33,582 bases of DNA, from NCBI GenBank assembly GCA_018667915.1, contig JABIRI010000100.1, forward strand, positions 1 through 33,582, read 5' to 3'. A model generated the notes under the pieces. The model was not told where the DNA came from, made no database searches, and saw only the letters and a program-made list of their open reading frames with translations. A program made the translations under genes and the position numbers. Numbering within the stretch: the first letter of the stretch is position 1; every line of letters starts with the position of its first letter. Below, in pieces: positions 6,748 through 15,907 of the stretch. The DNA is from Opitutaceae bacterium (GTDB lineage: Bacteria; Verrucomicrobiota; Verrucomicrobiia; Opitutales; Opitutaceae).

Positions 6748-8036
6748 ACGACGTATTTGCCGACGTATTTTTCGAAGGCCAGAAAGCCGGTGTGGCGTTC
6801 TGGGATGCGCCGCGCCGGACGGCTGTTTTTGAATACACGCCGGAGTTTGTGCGCACGGGTATCGAACTCGCGCCCCTGCAGATGCCTTTGCGTCGCGGGC
6901 CGTATCAGTTTCCCAATCTATCCGAGTCGTTTGGCGGATTACCGGGACTCTTAGCCGACAGTTTACCCGATACCTACGGCAACGCGTTGATCAACGAATG
7001 GCTGCGTCAACAAGGTCGCAGCCCGGACGATTTTTCTCCGATCGAGCGACTGTGTTACGTCGGAAACCGTGGTATGGGTGCCCTTGAGTTTCGGCCGATG
7101 TTTCGGGCCCGCTCTTCTCAAGCCGAGCAGCTGGAAGTGGGTCGCCTCGTGGAGCTGGCGGCCAAGGCGTTGGCGCGGCGCGAGGACCTGTCGGTCTCGC
7201 TCGATGATGACGAAGACCTCAACGAGATTCTGCGCGTCGGCACCTCGGCGGGCGGAGCTCGGGCCAAGGCGGTCGTAGCTCTCAACCCAACGACGAACGA
7301 AGTGCGTTCGGGGCAAGCGGACGCGCCGCCGGGTTTTGAGCACTGGCTCATGAAATTTGATGGGGTGACCGAGTCGTTTGACGGCGTGCGTGATCCGCAA
7401 GGTTACGGACGAATCGAATATGCCTACCACCTCATGGCGAAGGCTGGAGGGATCACGATGGCGGAGTGCCGCCTCTTTGAGGAAGGTGGCCGAGCTCACT
7501 TCATGACGCGGCGTTTCGATCGCCCGCCGGATGGCAGCAAGCGCCATCTCTCCTCGCTGTTTGGCGTGGGGCACTTAGCCTACGCGGCACCCGGCGCGCA
7601 CAGTCATAGCTATGAAGATTACTTTGCCGTGATTGATAAAATGGACCTGCCCATCGGATCGAAGCTGGAGGCCTTCCGGCGCATGGTGTTCAACGTGCTC
7701 GGCTGCAATCGTGATGATCACACTAAGAACTTTGGTTTCCTCATGGATGCGGACCACCGCTGGGAGTTGGCGCCTGCCTACGATGTGACCTACGCCTTCA
7801 ATCCGCAGCCCGGCAAATGGACCGCGACGCAACAACTCTCGATTCGCGGTAAACGCGAAGACATCACCACCGACGACATGATTGCTCTCGGTCGCCAAGT
7901 TGGCGTGGCGACCGTGCCCAAACTCAAAGCGGCGATTGAGCAGGTGCGGGCCGCTCTGGAGCAATGGCCGGGCTTTGCGGCCGAGGCCAAAGTAAGCGAT
8001 GCCAACACCGTTAAGATTACTCGCGTCTTGCCGTGA
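6744..8036 (+). CDS. HipA-like serine/threonine kinase toxin
   Basis: A 430-residue HipA-family kinase. The N-terminal subdomain (about 1-120) and the kinase core are both present. Core motifs are the glycine-rich loop GTSAGGARAK (166-175), a Lys in LMKFDG (K204), the catalytic motif NRDDHTKNF (322-330) and the metal-binding Asp in APAYDV (D347). The spacing Asp324 to Asn329 to Asp347 is the same as that of D309, N314 and D332 in E. coli HipA as I remember it, so the enzyme looks active. Known HipA proteins phosphorylate aminoacyl-tRNA synthetases such as GltX, halting translation; the target here is not known. It is co-transcribed with the HipB-like repressor. Confidence 0.88.
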   Translation: MNDVFADVFFEGQKAGVAFWDAPRRTAVFEYTPEFVRTGIELAPLQMPLRRGPYQFPNLSESFGGLPGLLADSLPDTYGNALINEWLRQQGRSPDDFSPIERLCYVGNRGMGALEFRPMFRARSSQAEQLEVGRLVELAAKALARREDLSVSLDDDEDLNEILRVGTSAGGARAKAVVALNPTTNEVRSGQADAPPGFEHWLMKFDGVTESFDGVRDPQGYGRIEYAYHLMAKAGGITMAECRLFEEGGRAHFMTRRFDRPPDGSKRHLSSLFGVGHLAYAAPGAHSHSYEDYFAVIDKMDLPIGSKLEAFRRMVFNVLGCNRDDHTKNFGFLMDADHRWELAPAYDVTYAFNPQPGKWTATQQLSIRGKREDITTDDMIALGRQVGVATVPKLKAAIEQVRAALEQWPGFAAEAKVSDANTVKITRVLP

Positions 8037-8142
8037 ATGGAGACGTAGGTGTGTTCTCTGCTGCAAAACCAGCGTCGGTTTGGTTTCGTGTTTTTAGCGG
8101 GCCAAAACGACGTTGGAGTGGTCCACCTGGTCTGCCGGAAAA

Positions 8143-9210
8143 TTACGCTGAATCGATCGTCTCTTTGACGTAGCGCTGGGCGGCTTCTAGGGCGCCTTCG
8201 ATGAGGCCGCCGTGCGTGAATGAGCTTTCGCTGGAAATGAATTTTAAGCGGCCGGTCCACGCTTCGCCGAGATCCGGATCTAATCCGTATCGGGGATGAT
8301 GCCTCAGTGGCTCTTGGTCGCGCGGTCCTGCGGTAAAGGGTTCGGTCGACCAATCTTGGAGGAACACGTTTTTATGGGTTCGGGCCCGCTCTCCGTAGAT
8401 TTCCACGAGTTGCGAGGTGATCTTTTCGATCAATTCCGTTTCACCGAGTTGGGCTCTCGTTTTCGAATCCACACCGACAAACCCGAAGAGACGATAGTCG
8501 TCCCCCATCTGGGGCGAAGCGTCGTGAATCTCCCCCAACGGTCCGCTTTGACTCATCGCGGTGCCGCAAAGGCCCTGCTCCCGCCAGAAGGGTTCAGCGT
8601 AGAGCACGAAGAACTTTGCATGCCCTGCCATCCAGGTCGGGGTTGCCGCCAGGAGCTGTTGGGCTCCGTCCGGGAGCTCGGGAGTAAAGGGTAGGGTGCT
8701 CGCGATCCGCGGTGGAATCGCGAGCGCGACCTGCTTGGCCGATATTTCTAAATTTCCGTCAGGTCCCTGCACCTCTGCGCGCACTCCGTTTGGTTGAATC
8801 TGTAACCCCTTTAGGACGTGCCGCAGTCGGAGACTTTCCGCTGAGATTTCTGTAGCGATACGTTGGGTAAGTTTGCCTAGGCCGCCTTGCACGCGCAGTG
8901 CTCCCGCCATGGGTGAGGCCATGGGATATGCCTGCACGTGACCCTGGGCATCCTGCCAGAGCACCTTGCCGGTTGAGTTCTGCTCGAAAGACGGGATCGC
9001 AAATTTCTCGAGCAAACTCGCGATCAACGGCTGCCCGGGCCAATACCATGAGGGACCCATATCGCAGCTCGCTTCTTCGCGGGTTAAGATCCGTCCGCCC
9101 ACGCGATCTCGAGCCTCGATCAAGCAGACCTTCAGCCCCGCTTGCTGCAATTGCCAGGCGGCGGTGAGCCCACTGATCCCGGCACCAACAATGAGGATGT
9201 CTGTTTGCAT
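8143..9210 (-). CDS. Flavin-containing amine oxidoreductase
   Basis: A 355-residue FAD-dependent oxidase of the monoamine oxidase fold. The N-terminus has the dinucleotide-binding motif ILIVGAGISGLTAAWQL (GAGISG at 9-14), then LIEARDRVGGRILT, the typical FAD-contacting GG-R pair. The C-terminus (LKFISSESSFTHGGLIEGALEAAQRY) corresponds to the FAD-binding segment of this family. It would oxidise an amine or similar substrate in the cytoplasm; there is no signal peptide and the substrate is unknown. I chose the ATG at 9210; an ATG at 9237 would add nine residues before the first strand. At about 355 residues it is shorter than classical MAOs (450-520). It is convergent with the hipA-like gene, and the 106-base gap between them shows no clear terminator. 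Confidence 0.82.
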   Translation of the reverse strand: MQTDILIVGAGISGLTAAWQLQQAGLKVCLIEARDRVGGRILTREEASCDMGPSWYWPGQPLIASLLEKFAIPSFEQNSTGKVLWQDAQGHVQAYPMASPMAGALRVQGGLGKLTQRIATEISAESLRLRHVLKGLQIQPNGVRAEVQGPDGNLEISAKQVALAIPPRIASTLPFTPELPDGAQQLLAATPTWMAGHAKFFVLYAEPFWREQGLCGTAMSQSGPLGEIHDASPQMGDDYRLFGFVGVDSKTRAQLGETELIEKITSQLVEIYGERARTHKNVFLQDWSTEPFTAGPRDQEPLRHHPRYGLDPDLGEAWTGRLKFISSESSFTHGGLIEGALEAAQRYVKETIDSA

Positions 9211-9284
9211 GAGAGACTCGAAAGGGACGGATCGCATACTAAGAGGTTACGCGATATGGTTCCCGGCCGCGCGTGTGCACGGAT

Positions 9285-12200
9285 TTACTCCATCCCGTTT
9301 TCGATGAGCTTGTGAATGGTGAAATAGACGGGGCCTTCGAGGGCGGTGCCGCCTTGGCCAGTGACCGCGAAATCGAGCTTCAGTGTATGACAGGGTTCGA
9401 GTTGCGGAACGTCTAGAATGAGCTGGGTGCCGTTCTGGCTGAGTTGGCTGCCGGTGATGGAGAGGGTGTCGGTGCCTTCCGTTTCGGGATCGGTGACTTT
9501 GTAGTGAGGAGAGCCATACGCAGACGTGCGCTGGTAGTTCCACATGCTGGCCTGCCACTTCTGCGCTTGTTCCAGGGTCTTGGCGTCGAGGGGGCGGTTG
9601 AAGGTGAGGATCAGACGACCTTGGCGGGCTTTGGCATCGAGGAGGTAGAGGCCTTCGGTTCCGGTATAACGGAGTCTTTGAATGCTGCCTTCGCGGGTGG
9701 CCCCGGCTTGCCAGCCGGTGAGGCCGGAGTAGTAGAGCTGGCCGTCGATCGGGTTTTGGGCGAGTCGCATGGTGCCCGATTCCATTTTCATCGGGAGCGG
9801 AAAAATGGCGCCTTGGGTGGTGTCGCCATTCTCGTCGATGAACACAATCATTGACCTAGCCTGGCCGTAGGAGGTGTGGAAGTATTGGCCACCCAGCGGA
9901 CCGAACCGCGCATCCTCCGGGACCCAGAGTTGGGATCCGGATGAGCTATCCAATTCCTGGGGCATATAGACGATAGGGTCGACGACGGCGGTTTGTTCGT
10001 AGTCGCCTTCGCGCTTTTCCCAGCCGCCGGCGCCGTGGAACGTATCGGGCGTGTTGGCGACGGAGATTTTGCTGGCAGGAACGTAGGTGCCCTGATTGTC
10101 GCCAAAAGTCACGCGGCCGTCGGGCAGTCGCCCTATGCCGTTGGGGACGCGCATGCCGGTGCTGAGAACCGTGGAGGTTTTGCCGTCGGCCGAAACGCGG
10201 ACGAGTCCGCCGGGTAGGATCCAATCGCTGAATGTGCCGACGCGGGCGTAGTAGTAGTTTCCGGCATCGTCGTTGATGAGATCGAAACTGTAAGCATGCC
10301 ACCCATTGGCGGGTTCCGTCTCGTTGTGGAAGGCTTCGTAGAAGTCGGCTTCGCCATCGTTGTTGTGGTCGTGGAACTTCACGATGCGACCACGGGTTCC
10401 GGCAGTGAGCACGCCGTCGATCACTTTCATGCCGAGGGGTTCGTAGACGCCGGCCGCGAAGCGCTGCCAGGTTACGTTTTCAAGATCTTCGTCGATGCCG
10501 CTGACGATCCAAATGTCGCCATTGAGCGTCCCTACGGCGAGGCGACCATCAGGGAAGAAGGCGAGGGATGATGTGCGCATCCAGGAGTTGAATACGTTCT
10601 TCAGCGGCACCGGCACGCTATCCAGCGCATAGCCTTGGAACGCGCTCGTGGCGAGTTTGCCTTTGAGGGTGTGCGTTTCCGTCCAGCGGCGTGGCCCTCC
10701 CTGCGTGCGATCGGTAAGATCGAGAAGTTGAACCTTGGGTGGTGGGGTCGCCGTGGGACCCATGGCGATGTTCAGATTGATCGGCTCCGCGGAAGGCGGG
10801 ATGTGCAGCACGAGTTTGCCGTCAGCGCTGAGGCGCCAATGCGCTTTTTTGGAACTCGCGGTTAACCAGACGGTGAGGTTTCCGGTTCTGGCCTGATTGC
10901 CCGTGATGTCGGCCGGAGTGCTTTCGTCGTGGCGGGCGACGAGCTCGAGGGGGTGGTTGCCTGCGGCGATGGTGAAGCGACGGTGAATGACGGTGGCTTC
11001 GTCGCGGGTTTCCGCCGAAGGACTTTCCAGCACGCTGCGTCCTTGGACGGTGTAGGAGATGACGGTGTCGTCGGCGAACGGGTAGTGGCCGCGGTAGCGG
11101 ATTTGGGATTCTGGAGAGATGGTCCGGGGCTTAAGTTCGGGCAGTGCGTAGGCGGCATTGCCATTCCATGCCCAACCCCAGCCTTCGATCCCGGGAAGGA
11201 AGTCGAAACGTGCGCGTGGGAGACCACTGGCGCGTAGTTTGTGATGCAGGGTATTGCTGAAATCGAGAAAGCCGCCCTGCCATGCTCCGATCGAATTTAG
11301 GGTACCCAGGTCGTAGCCTAGGGTCGTTTCGTTACCGAGGTCGATGACGAGTGCGTTGCGACTACTGTGGGCGTCCTCGTCGCTGTCAACTGGGGTGATC
11401 AGCGCTTTTCCGTAGTCGCGCAGGTATCCCACTTTGGCGAGGTTTTCGATACGTTCGGCCTCCTGGCTGACGTCGCCGGAGTTTTCCGGCATGATGTCGG
11501 TATAGTCATCTGGAAGTTGTGTGTAGAGTCCGGGAGCATTGGGCCGAATCAGCTTTTCCCGGATGTAGTGAATCACCTTATACCGCTCGGCGGGATCAAG
11601 CTGCGGGGCGGCCATCATGTTCCGATAGCCGTAGGTCAGGGTTTCGAACATACGGTAGGGATCGGAGCCATTTCCCATCGGTTGTTGGGTGAAGGAGCGG
11701 GCGAGTGGATTGGGCGGCGTGCTTATGCCGTCCTTACTGTGGCAGGCGATGCAGTTGATTTCGTAGAGCTGGCGGCCTTCGTCGATGTAGTTTTCGTCGC
11801 GGTCGGTATGGCCGAATCGAGCGAGGTCACGGTGGTCGACGTTTTCAAAATCGTTGAACATGACGAGTGGTGCACCCACGGGTTCACCTTGAAACGAGGC
11901 CTCGACTTCGGCGGCACTGAGCGAGGTTTGATACAGCTTAAAATCATCGATGAGCCCGTCGAAGTAGCCGCCGTATTCGCCGGTGGCGAAGGCACGGGCA
12001 CCGAAGTGATAGTTGCTGAACGACAACGCGTAGCCGAGCCACTTACGTTCGCCTGTGGCCACGAGTTTTCCATCAAGATAAAGTGAGGGGCCAATGCCTT
12101 GCGAGTAAGTGATCACGACCTGATGCCATAGGCTGCGGTCGGCGATCGCGGTCTCCATGATGCGACCATGGGGCAGCTCTTTCTTTTCGGCGGGCCTGCG

Positions 12201-12530
12201 ATGCGGGATGACGAGCCGGAGTTTTCCGGCGTCATATTGTAGCCGAACGATCCGATCATCGTTTCGATCGAGCACGAGGCCGAAGATGTCGCCAGGATTT
12301 TGTGAATCGGTTTGAAACCAGATCGAGGCGGACCAGCCGGCGAGTTCGCCGAGAGGCACGCCGCGAAAATAGCCGCCACTCATCGCCAGACCGCGGCGGC
12401 CCTGTGCGTATTCGACGGGTCGAGGGGTGCTGGTGGTCAGAGTCTCTGAGGCGTCAGGCTGGGAGAACGCGCTGTTTGGCGATAGCGAGTAAGCGAAGCA
12501 GGCGAGGGCAAGGAAGGCTGATTTTTTCAA
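9285..12530 (-). CDS. LamG / cytochrome c / DUF6797-like / propeller multi-domain protein
   Basis: A secreted protein of 1081 residues. Domains by eye: a signal peptide (KKSAFLALACFAYSLSPNSAFS); a LamG/concanavalin-like domain (about 33-215, with WHQVVITY and SLYLDGKLVATGE); a class I cytochrome c domain with heme motif CIACH (C260, C263, H264); a segment like DUF6797 (about 345-600, VIDLGNETTLGYDLGTLNS); and a propeller dehydrogenase-like region (about 640-960, FFPDGRLAVGTLNGDIW, LPDGRVTFGDNQGTY). It probably passes electrons from sugar oxidation in the periplasm while the LamG part binds glycan; this is inference. I chose the TTG at 12530 because it starts the signal peptide. The frame is open to 12668, but that stretch holds repeat-like DNA. 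It lies downstream of the sulfatase at 12735. Confidence 0.8.
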   Translation of the reverse strand: MKKSAFLALACFAYSLSPNSAFSQPDASETLTTSTPRPVEYAQGRRGLAMSGGYFRGVPLGELAGWSASIWFQTDSQNPGDIFGLVLDRNDDRIVRLQYDAGKLRLVIPHRRPAEKKELPHGRIMETAIADRSLWHQVVITYSQGIGPSLYLDGKLVATGERKWLGYALSFSNYHFGARAFATGEYGGYFDGLIDDFKLYQTSLSAAEVEASFQGEPVGAPLVMFNDFENVDHRDLARFGHTDRDENYIDEGRQLYEINCIACHSKDGISTPPNPLARSFTQQPMGNGSDPYRMFETLTYGYRNMMAAPQLDPAERYKVIHYIREKLIRPNAPGLYTQLPDDYTDIMPENSGDVSQEAERIENLAKVGYLRDYGKALITPVDSDEDAHSSRNALVIDLGNETTLGYDLGTLNSIGAWQGGFLDFSNTLHHKLRASGLPRARFDFLPGIEGWGWAWNGNAAYALPELKPRTISPESQIRYRGHYPFADDTVISYTVQGRSVLESPSAETRDEATVIHRRFTIAAGNHPLELVARHDESTPADITGNQARTGNLTVWLTASSKKAHWRLSADGKLVLHIPPSAEPINLNIAMGPTATPPPKVQLLDLTDRTQGGPRRWTETHTLKGKLATSAFQGYALDSVPVPLKNVFNSWMRTSSLAFFPDGRLAVGTLNGDIWIVSGIDEDLENVTWQRFAAGVYEPLGMKVIDGVLTAGTRGRIVKFHDHNNDGEADFYEAFHNETEPANGWHAYSFDLINDDAGNYYYARVGTFSDWILPGGLVRVSADGKTSTVLSTGMRVPNGIGRLPDGRVTFGDNQGTYVPASKISVANTPDTFHGAGGWEKREGDYEQTAVVDPIVYMPQELDSSSGSQLWVPEDARFGPLGGQYFHTSYGQARSMIVFIDENGDTTQGAIFPLPMKMESGTMRLAQNPIDGQLYYSGLTGWQAGATREGSIQRLRYTGTEGLYLLDAKARQGRLILTFNRPLDAKTLEQAQKWQASMWNYQRTSAYGSPHYKVTDPETEGTDTLSITGSQLSQNGTQLILDVPQLEPCHTLKLDFAVTGQGGTALEGPVYFTIHKLIENGME

Positions 12531-12582
12531 ATTATTATGCGGCGTGATGCGGCAGTTGGGTGAGGTCTGAAGAAAGAAATCA

Positions 12583-12596
12583 CCACAGAGTCTCAC
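12583..12596. repeat. ACCACAGAG-type phased repeat fragment
   Basis: ACCACAGAGTCTCAC is a degenerate relative of the ACCACAGAT/CACAGAT repeats at 14258 and 20421. Only one and a half units are present, in the gap between the 1081-residue protein and the sulfatase. I call it related only by similarity of this short motif. Confidence 0.3.
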
Positions 12597-12649
12597 GCGA
12601 CGGCGGAGAACTGGAGTCTGGAACGGGGGAGGTTTCACTCTTCGGCCCA

Positions 12650-12668
12650 ATGTTCGTAATACGAACAT
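12650..12668. repeat. Extended 19-bp palindrome, copy 2
   Basis: ATGTTCGTA is mirrored perfectly after one central A. The inner 15 bases are the same palindrome as at 6325-6339. It lies 66 bases past the sulfatase stop codon and upstream of the multi-domain cytochrome gene. Both copies are therefore between the end of one gene and the start of the next. The repetition makes chance less likely. Confidence 0.6.
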
Positions 12669-12734
12669 CGGAGGCGATGAGAGTCTCGGACGTCGAAATG
12701 AACGAAAGGTTTGTCATCCGTGAGCTGCGACGGA

Positions 12735-14180
12735 CTACTGGGCTGCGCGCTGGAGCAGCAGCTGTTTTAGCTCGGCGGCCTTGCCGGGGAACATGGCGGC
12801 GATGTTGAGAGCCTCCTTTTTGGTAGACGTGTGGTCGTAGAGTTCGGTGGCGCCGTCCTGGTGCAGGGTAAAGCGGTAGCGGTCGGTGCGCAGGGTTTGG
12901 GCTTTGCCGTTGTAGCCGAAGGCGGTGTGGCCCGGGGCGTTGGGCTTCTTGATCTGGGGGAGCAGTGATGTGCCGTGAGCGAAGTCGGGCAGGTCGAGAC
13001 CGGTGAGGTCGCAGAGGGTGGGGAAGAGGTCGACCGTTTCGATGATCGCGTTGGACGTCTGTCCCGGGTTTTTCATGCCGGGAGCGGAGATGATGAGCGG
13101 GGAACGGAGGGATTCTTCGAAGAGGGCGTGTTTACCCCAGATGGAATGTTCGCCGAGGTGCCAGCCGTGGTCGCCCCAGAGCACGACGATGGTATTTTTG
13201 TCCGCGCCGGTTTCCGCGAGTTTGGCGAGGATTTCGCCGACGTGGTGATCCACGTAGCTCACGCAGGCGGCGTAGTGGCGGCGCACTTCGTACGCGTAGT
13301 CGTCGTCTTCGCGCGGGTCTTGTCCGTAGTGGTGATACTGGCTCATGAACTCACCGGAGCCATGCCAGGTGGTTTGTCCCTCGGGTTTTCCCGGGTGGGG
13401 GATCGGCGGCAGTTCGACGTTTTTGTAGGGATCCATGTAGCGCTCGGGTGAGCCGAACGGGAGGTGGGGTTTGATCATGCCGATCGCTAGGAAGAAGGGG
13501 GTGTGGGCGCCGGCGAGATTTTCGAGCTGTTCGATGCCGGCATCGACGATCAGGCCGTCGTGTTGATCGGTGTCGTTTTTACCCTCGCTTTGGAAGGCAT
13601 CCATTTTGTTTTCCGAAAAAGAGCCGATGGGTTTGATCTCGCCGTGAGCCAAGGCGTGCATGGCGCCGCGGGGGTGTTTCCATTGGCCGGTGGGCATAAG
13701 TTGCCGATCCCAGGCGCCGGGCATCTCGAGTTCGTTTTGGTCATACCAGTCTTCGCCGCCCCAGCCACCGGGATGGTGCGATACCTTGCCGACCGATACG
13801 GTCTTGTAGCCGTTTTGGCGGAACCACTCCGGCATGCTGGGCGGGACGGCGGCATCGGAAGACGCCAATTTTTCGGCCCGCTTGAAGAGGGCGTTGTTGC
13901 CGTAGGAACCGTAGAGTCCCGTGAGCATGGTGTAACGCGAAGCGCCGCAGGTGGGCGCGTTGACGTAGTGGTTGTGGAAGGCGCGGCCGGAAGCAGCGAG
14001 GCGATCGATGTTGGGTGAGTGGATGTAATCGACGCCAAAGGACTTCAGCTCGGGTCGAAGGTCATCCACGCAGATGAGGAGAACATTCGGTGGGGTGGAG
14101 GAGCTTGCGGCAGCGGTGGCCGGTGAGGCGCCGAGCAAGCTGAAGGAAATCGCGGTAGCGAGGAGGATGAGGCGTTTCAT
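12735..14180 (-). CDS. Secreted sulfatase (iduronate-2-sulfatase-like)
   Basis: A 481-residue sulfatase with a signal peptide ([22 protein letters not shown]). It has the metal-binding DD at 39-40 (ICVDDLRPE), active-site CGASR at 78-82 whose Cys becomes formylglycine, and the strongly diagnostic [22 protein letters not shown], which is typical of the iduronate-2-sulfatase-like subfamily (S1_7 in SulfAtlas terms, from memory). It would remove 2-O-sulfate from a uronic acid or related sugar outside the cytoplasm. I chose the ATG at 14180 because it opens the signal peptide; the frame is open to 14468, but that region carries intergenic repeats. The multi-domain cytochrome gene follows on the same strand after about 200 bases, so the two may be co-transcribed. 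Confidence 0.92.
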   Translation of the reverse strand: MKRLILLATAISFSLLGASPATAAASSSTPPNVLLICVDDLRPELKSFGVDYIHSPNIDRLAASGRAFHNHYVNAPTCGASRYTMLTGLYGSYGNNALFKRAEKLASSDAAVPPSMPEWFRQNGYKTVSVGKVSHHPGGWGGEDWYDQNELEMPGAWDRQLMPTGQWKHPRGAMHALAHGEIKPIGSFSENKMDAFQSEGKNDTDQHDGLIVDAGIEQLENLAGAHTPFFLAIGMIKPHLPFGSPERYMDPYKNVELPPIPHPGKPEGQTTWHGSGEFMSQYHHYGQDPREDDDYAYEVRRHYAACVSYVDHHVGEILAKLAETGADKNTIVVLWGDHGWHLGEHSIWGKHALFEESLRSPLIISAPGMKNPGQTSNAIIETVDLFPTLCDLTGLDLPDFAHGTSLLPQIKKPNAPGHTAFGYNGKAQTLRTDRYRFTLHQDGATELYDHTSTKKEALNIAAMFPGKAAELKQLLLQRAAQ

Positions 14181-14221
14181 AAAAGGGCTGAAGCGAAGAG
14201 GCAGTGACGAGATGAGATTGG

Positions 14222-14243
14222 CCACGAAAAGGCACGAAAATGG
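14222..14243. repeat. CACGAAAA tandem pair
   Basis: CCACGAAAAGGCACGAAAA holds two CACGAAAA units at a 10-base period, just before the CACAGAT repeat. It lies in the 315-base gap between the divergent sulfatase and GH43-like genes. The rest of that gap shows no gene. Confidence 0.5.
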
Positions 14244-14257
14244 GGAGGCAGCATTTA

Positions 14258-14289
14258 TTAACCACAGATTGTCACAGATAAACACAGAT
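14258..14289. repeat. CACAGAT phased repeat, copy 1
   Basis: A 32-base element beginning TTAACCACAGATT, with ACAGAT at three positions exactly 10 bases apart. It matches the element at 20421-20452 at 29 of 32 positions, in the same orientation. I remember similar ACCACAGAT-type repeats in PVC genomes, but cannot verify this here. Confidence 0.7.
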
Positions 14290-14495
14290 CTTTGAGACCG
14301 GGGCTTTTTCACGGAAGAAAAACGAAGGAGTCGTATGACCACGGTTGCCGAGAGTTTCGACCGGCTGTTGGTGGGAAACCGTTGTTCTGTGCGGGGTGGG
14401 TTTGTTGCTTCTGCAACGTTTCCGAGGAAGTCTTGGCGTCGTGATTGTGGGAGGCGTTGATTTTCCATGTATGCGTCCGCAATCTTCGGTGGTTC

Positions 14496-15482
14496 ATGAA
14501 TAGGCTCTTTCGATCATTCTTCGTCGCCATGGTGGGGTGGGTCGCCTCGGTGACTCAACTTGCCGGTGCGGAGTTGGGCGTGCGACGTTTTGATGAAAAT
14601 CCGATTATCGATGTAAGTTTGTCATCGACGCTGGGGGACAAAATCAACGGGCCGAGTCTGATTCGAGTGCCAGGCTGGGTGAAAAACCCGCTGGGCAAAT
14701 ACTACCTCTATTTCGCCCACCACAAAGGGAAGTTCATTCGGTTGGCCTATGCCGACCGGCTATCGGGGCCTTGGCGCATTCATGAACCGGGAACAATTCA
14801 TGTGCACGAAGCGACCGCGCTGGAGGATCACATCGCTTCGCCGGATGTGCATATCGACGAGGAGCACCAAATCATCCGGATGTATTTTCATGGATCACAT
14901 CCCGGCACCAATCAGCGCACGGTCTCGGCCACCTCTCGCGATGGGCTTTCGTTTGATGTTTCTCCCACGATTCATGGTTACAGTTACTTCCGGGTTTTTC
15001 AATTTGATGGCACCTATTTCGCCATCGATTCTGGCGGTTTCCTGAATCGATCGGATTACCCCGATCGGGGATGGGAACGACGTGAATCCGAGCTCGTGGG
15101 CCCCGTTCATACGGCGGATGAATTTGGCGCGCGGAATGACGTGCGTATTCGTCACTCTGCGGTCTACCGCCGAGACGACACCTTATACCTATTCTATTCC
15201 CGTAAGAGTGATGCTCCGGAACGGTTAATGATGGCGGAAGTTTCCTTGCAGGGAGATTGGAAGAATTGGCGAGCCAGTCCGCCGGTGGAGGTGCTGCGTC
15301 CCGAGCTTCCGTATGAAGGCACGGAGTTTCCTAATGCACCTTCGAAAAAGGGAGGAGCCATCAATGTTCAACAACTCCGCGATCCCGGTATTTTTGAGGA
15401 AGAGGGGAAACTCTATTTGCTCTATTCGGTTGCGGGCGAAATGGGCATCGCCATCGCGCATCTCGAAATCCATGCTGACTAG
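14496..15482 (+). CDS. Secreted GH43-like five-bladed propeller protein
   Basis: A 328-residue protein with a signal peptide ([24 protein letters not shown]). The mature part looks like a GH43/GH32/GH117-type five-bladed beta-propeller: NPIIDVSL followed by [37 protein letters not shown], then [20 protein letters not shown] and [22 protein letters not shown]. Repeated 'Y-L-Y-F' and 'R-D-P' strands carry acidic residues at the positions expected for glycosidase catalysis. It may be a glycoside hydrolase acting on the glycan cleared by neighbouring sulfatases, but the family number and substrate are uncertain. I chose the ATG at 14496 at the signal peptide. It is divergent from the sulfatase at 12735. 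Confidence 0.7.
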   Translation: MNRLFRSFFVAMVGWVASVTQLAGAELGVRRFDENPIIDVSLSSTLGDKINGPSLIRVPGWVKNPLGKYYLYFAHHKGKFIRLAYADRLSGPWRIHEPGTIHVHEATALEDHIASPDVHIDEEHQIIRMYFHGSHPGTNQRTVSATSRDGLSFDVSPTIHGYSYFRVFQFDGTYFAIDSGGFLNRSDYPDRGWERRESELVGPVHTADEFGARNDVRIRHSAVYRRDDTLYLFYSRKSDAPERLMMAEVSLQGDWKNWRASPPVEVLRPELPYEGTEFPNAPSKKGGAINVQQLRDPGIFEEEGKLYLLYSVAGEMGIAIAHLEIHAD

Positions 15483-15559
15483 CTCCTGAGCATATGTCCG
15501 GATGGGGGTTATTTTTTTGAGTCGCGCGAAACCGATCGATTCTGCTGACCGCCGTTAAA

Positions 15560-15907
15560 TTGGCTGCCGTGGTAGGCTTGATTTTGAATCTAATCAATCA
15601 AGGTGATATGCTGTTGAGTGGCAACTTCGCCGGGGTGCATTGGATCAAGTTTTGCCTCACCTTCTGCGTGCCATTTTGTGTGTCGGTGTGCTCCGCGACC
15701 AAGGCCATGATGCAGTTTGATCCGGGAACACGTGCGCTGGTCGATGCTCACCTCCACTGCAAAACCTGCCACAAGCTGGATCAGCACGTGCGTCGCGGTG
15801 AACGGATTTCGGAATGTCCACGTGCGGAGATCACACGCGAAGGGGGCAGGTTTAGCGGTAACGGTTTCAGAGTGGTGAAATGGCGCAGGATTCGATTGGG
15901 TAGGAGG
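15560..15907 (+). CDS. NrtS-like membrane segment, possibly degraded or fused
   Basis: The translation VVGLILNLINQGDMLLSGN, then VHWIKFCLTFCVPFCVSVCSATKAMMQF, closely resembles NrtS, a small two-helix protein linked to nitrate/nitrite transport in cyanobacteria; the match is from memory of the family. A possible short zinc-binding stretch follows (CKTCHKLDQHV, then SECPRA). Two things are odd. Homology appears to continue upstream into codons with no ATG/GTG/TTG, back to an in-frame TGA at 15518; the TTG at 15560 would clip the first helix. There is also no stop codon before the hydrolase signal peptide at 15908, so the frame runs on to 16603. This may be a decaying gene, a gene with a non-standard start, or a real three-part fusion. 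Confidence 0.5.

Noticed and set aside
11367-12086. Long open frame (239 codons) on the plus strand opposite the LamG/cytochrome gene
   Set aside because: It is antisense to a gene with clear domains, has a biased Val/Gly/Asp composition typical of a mirrored GC-rich frame and shows no known motif.
12531-12668. Upstream extension of the LamG/cytochrome gene to 12668
   Set aside because: It would place a polar, Arg-rich leader before the signal peptide and would start inside the shared 19-bp palindrome.
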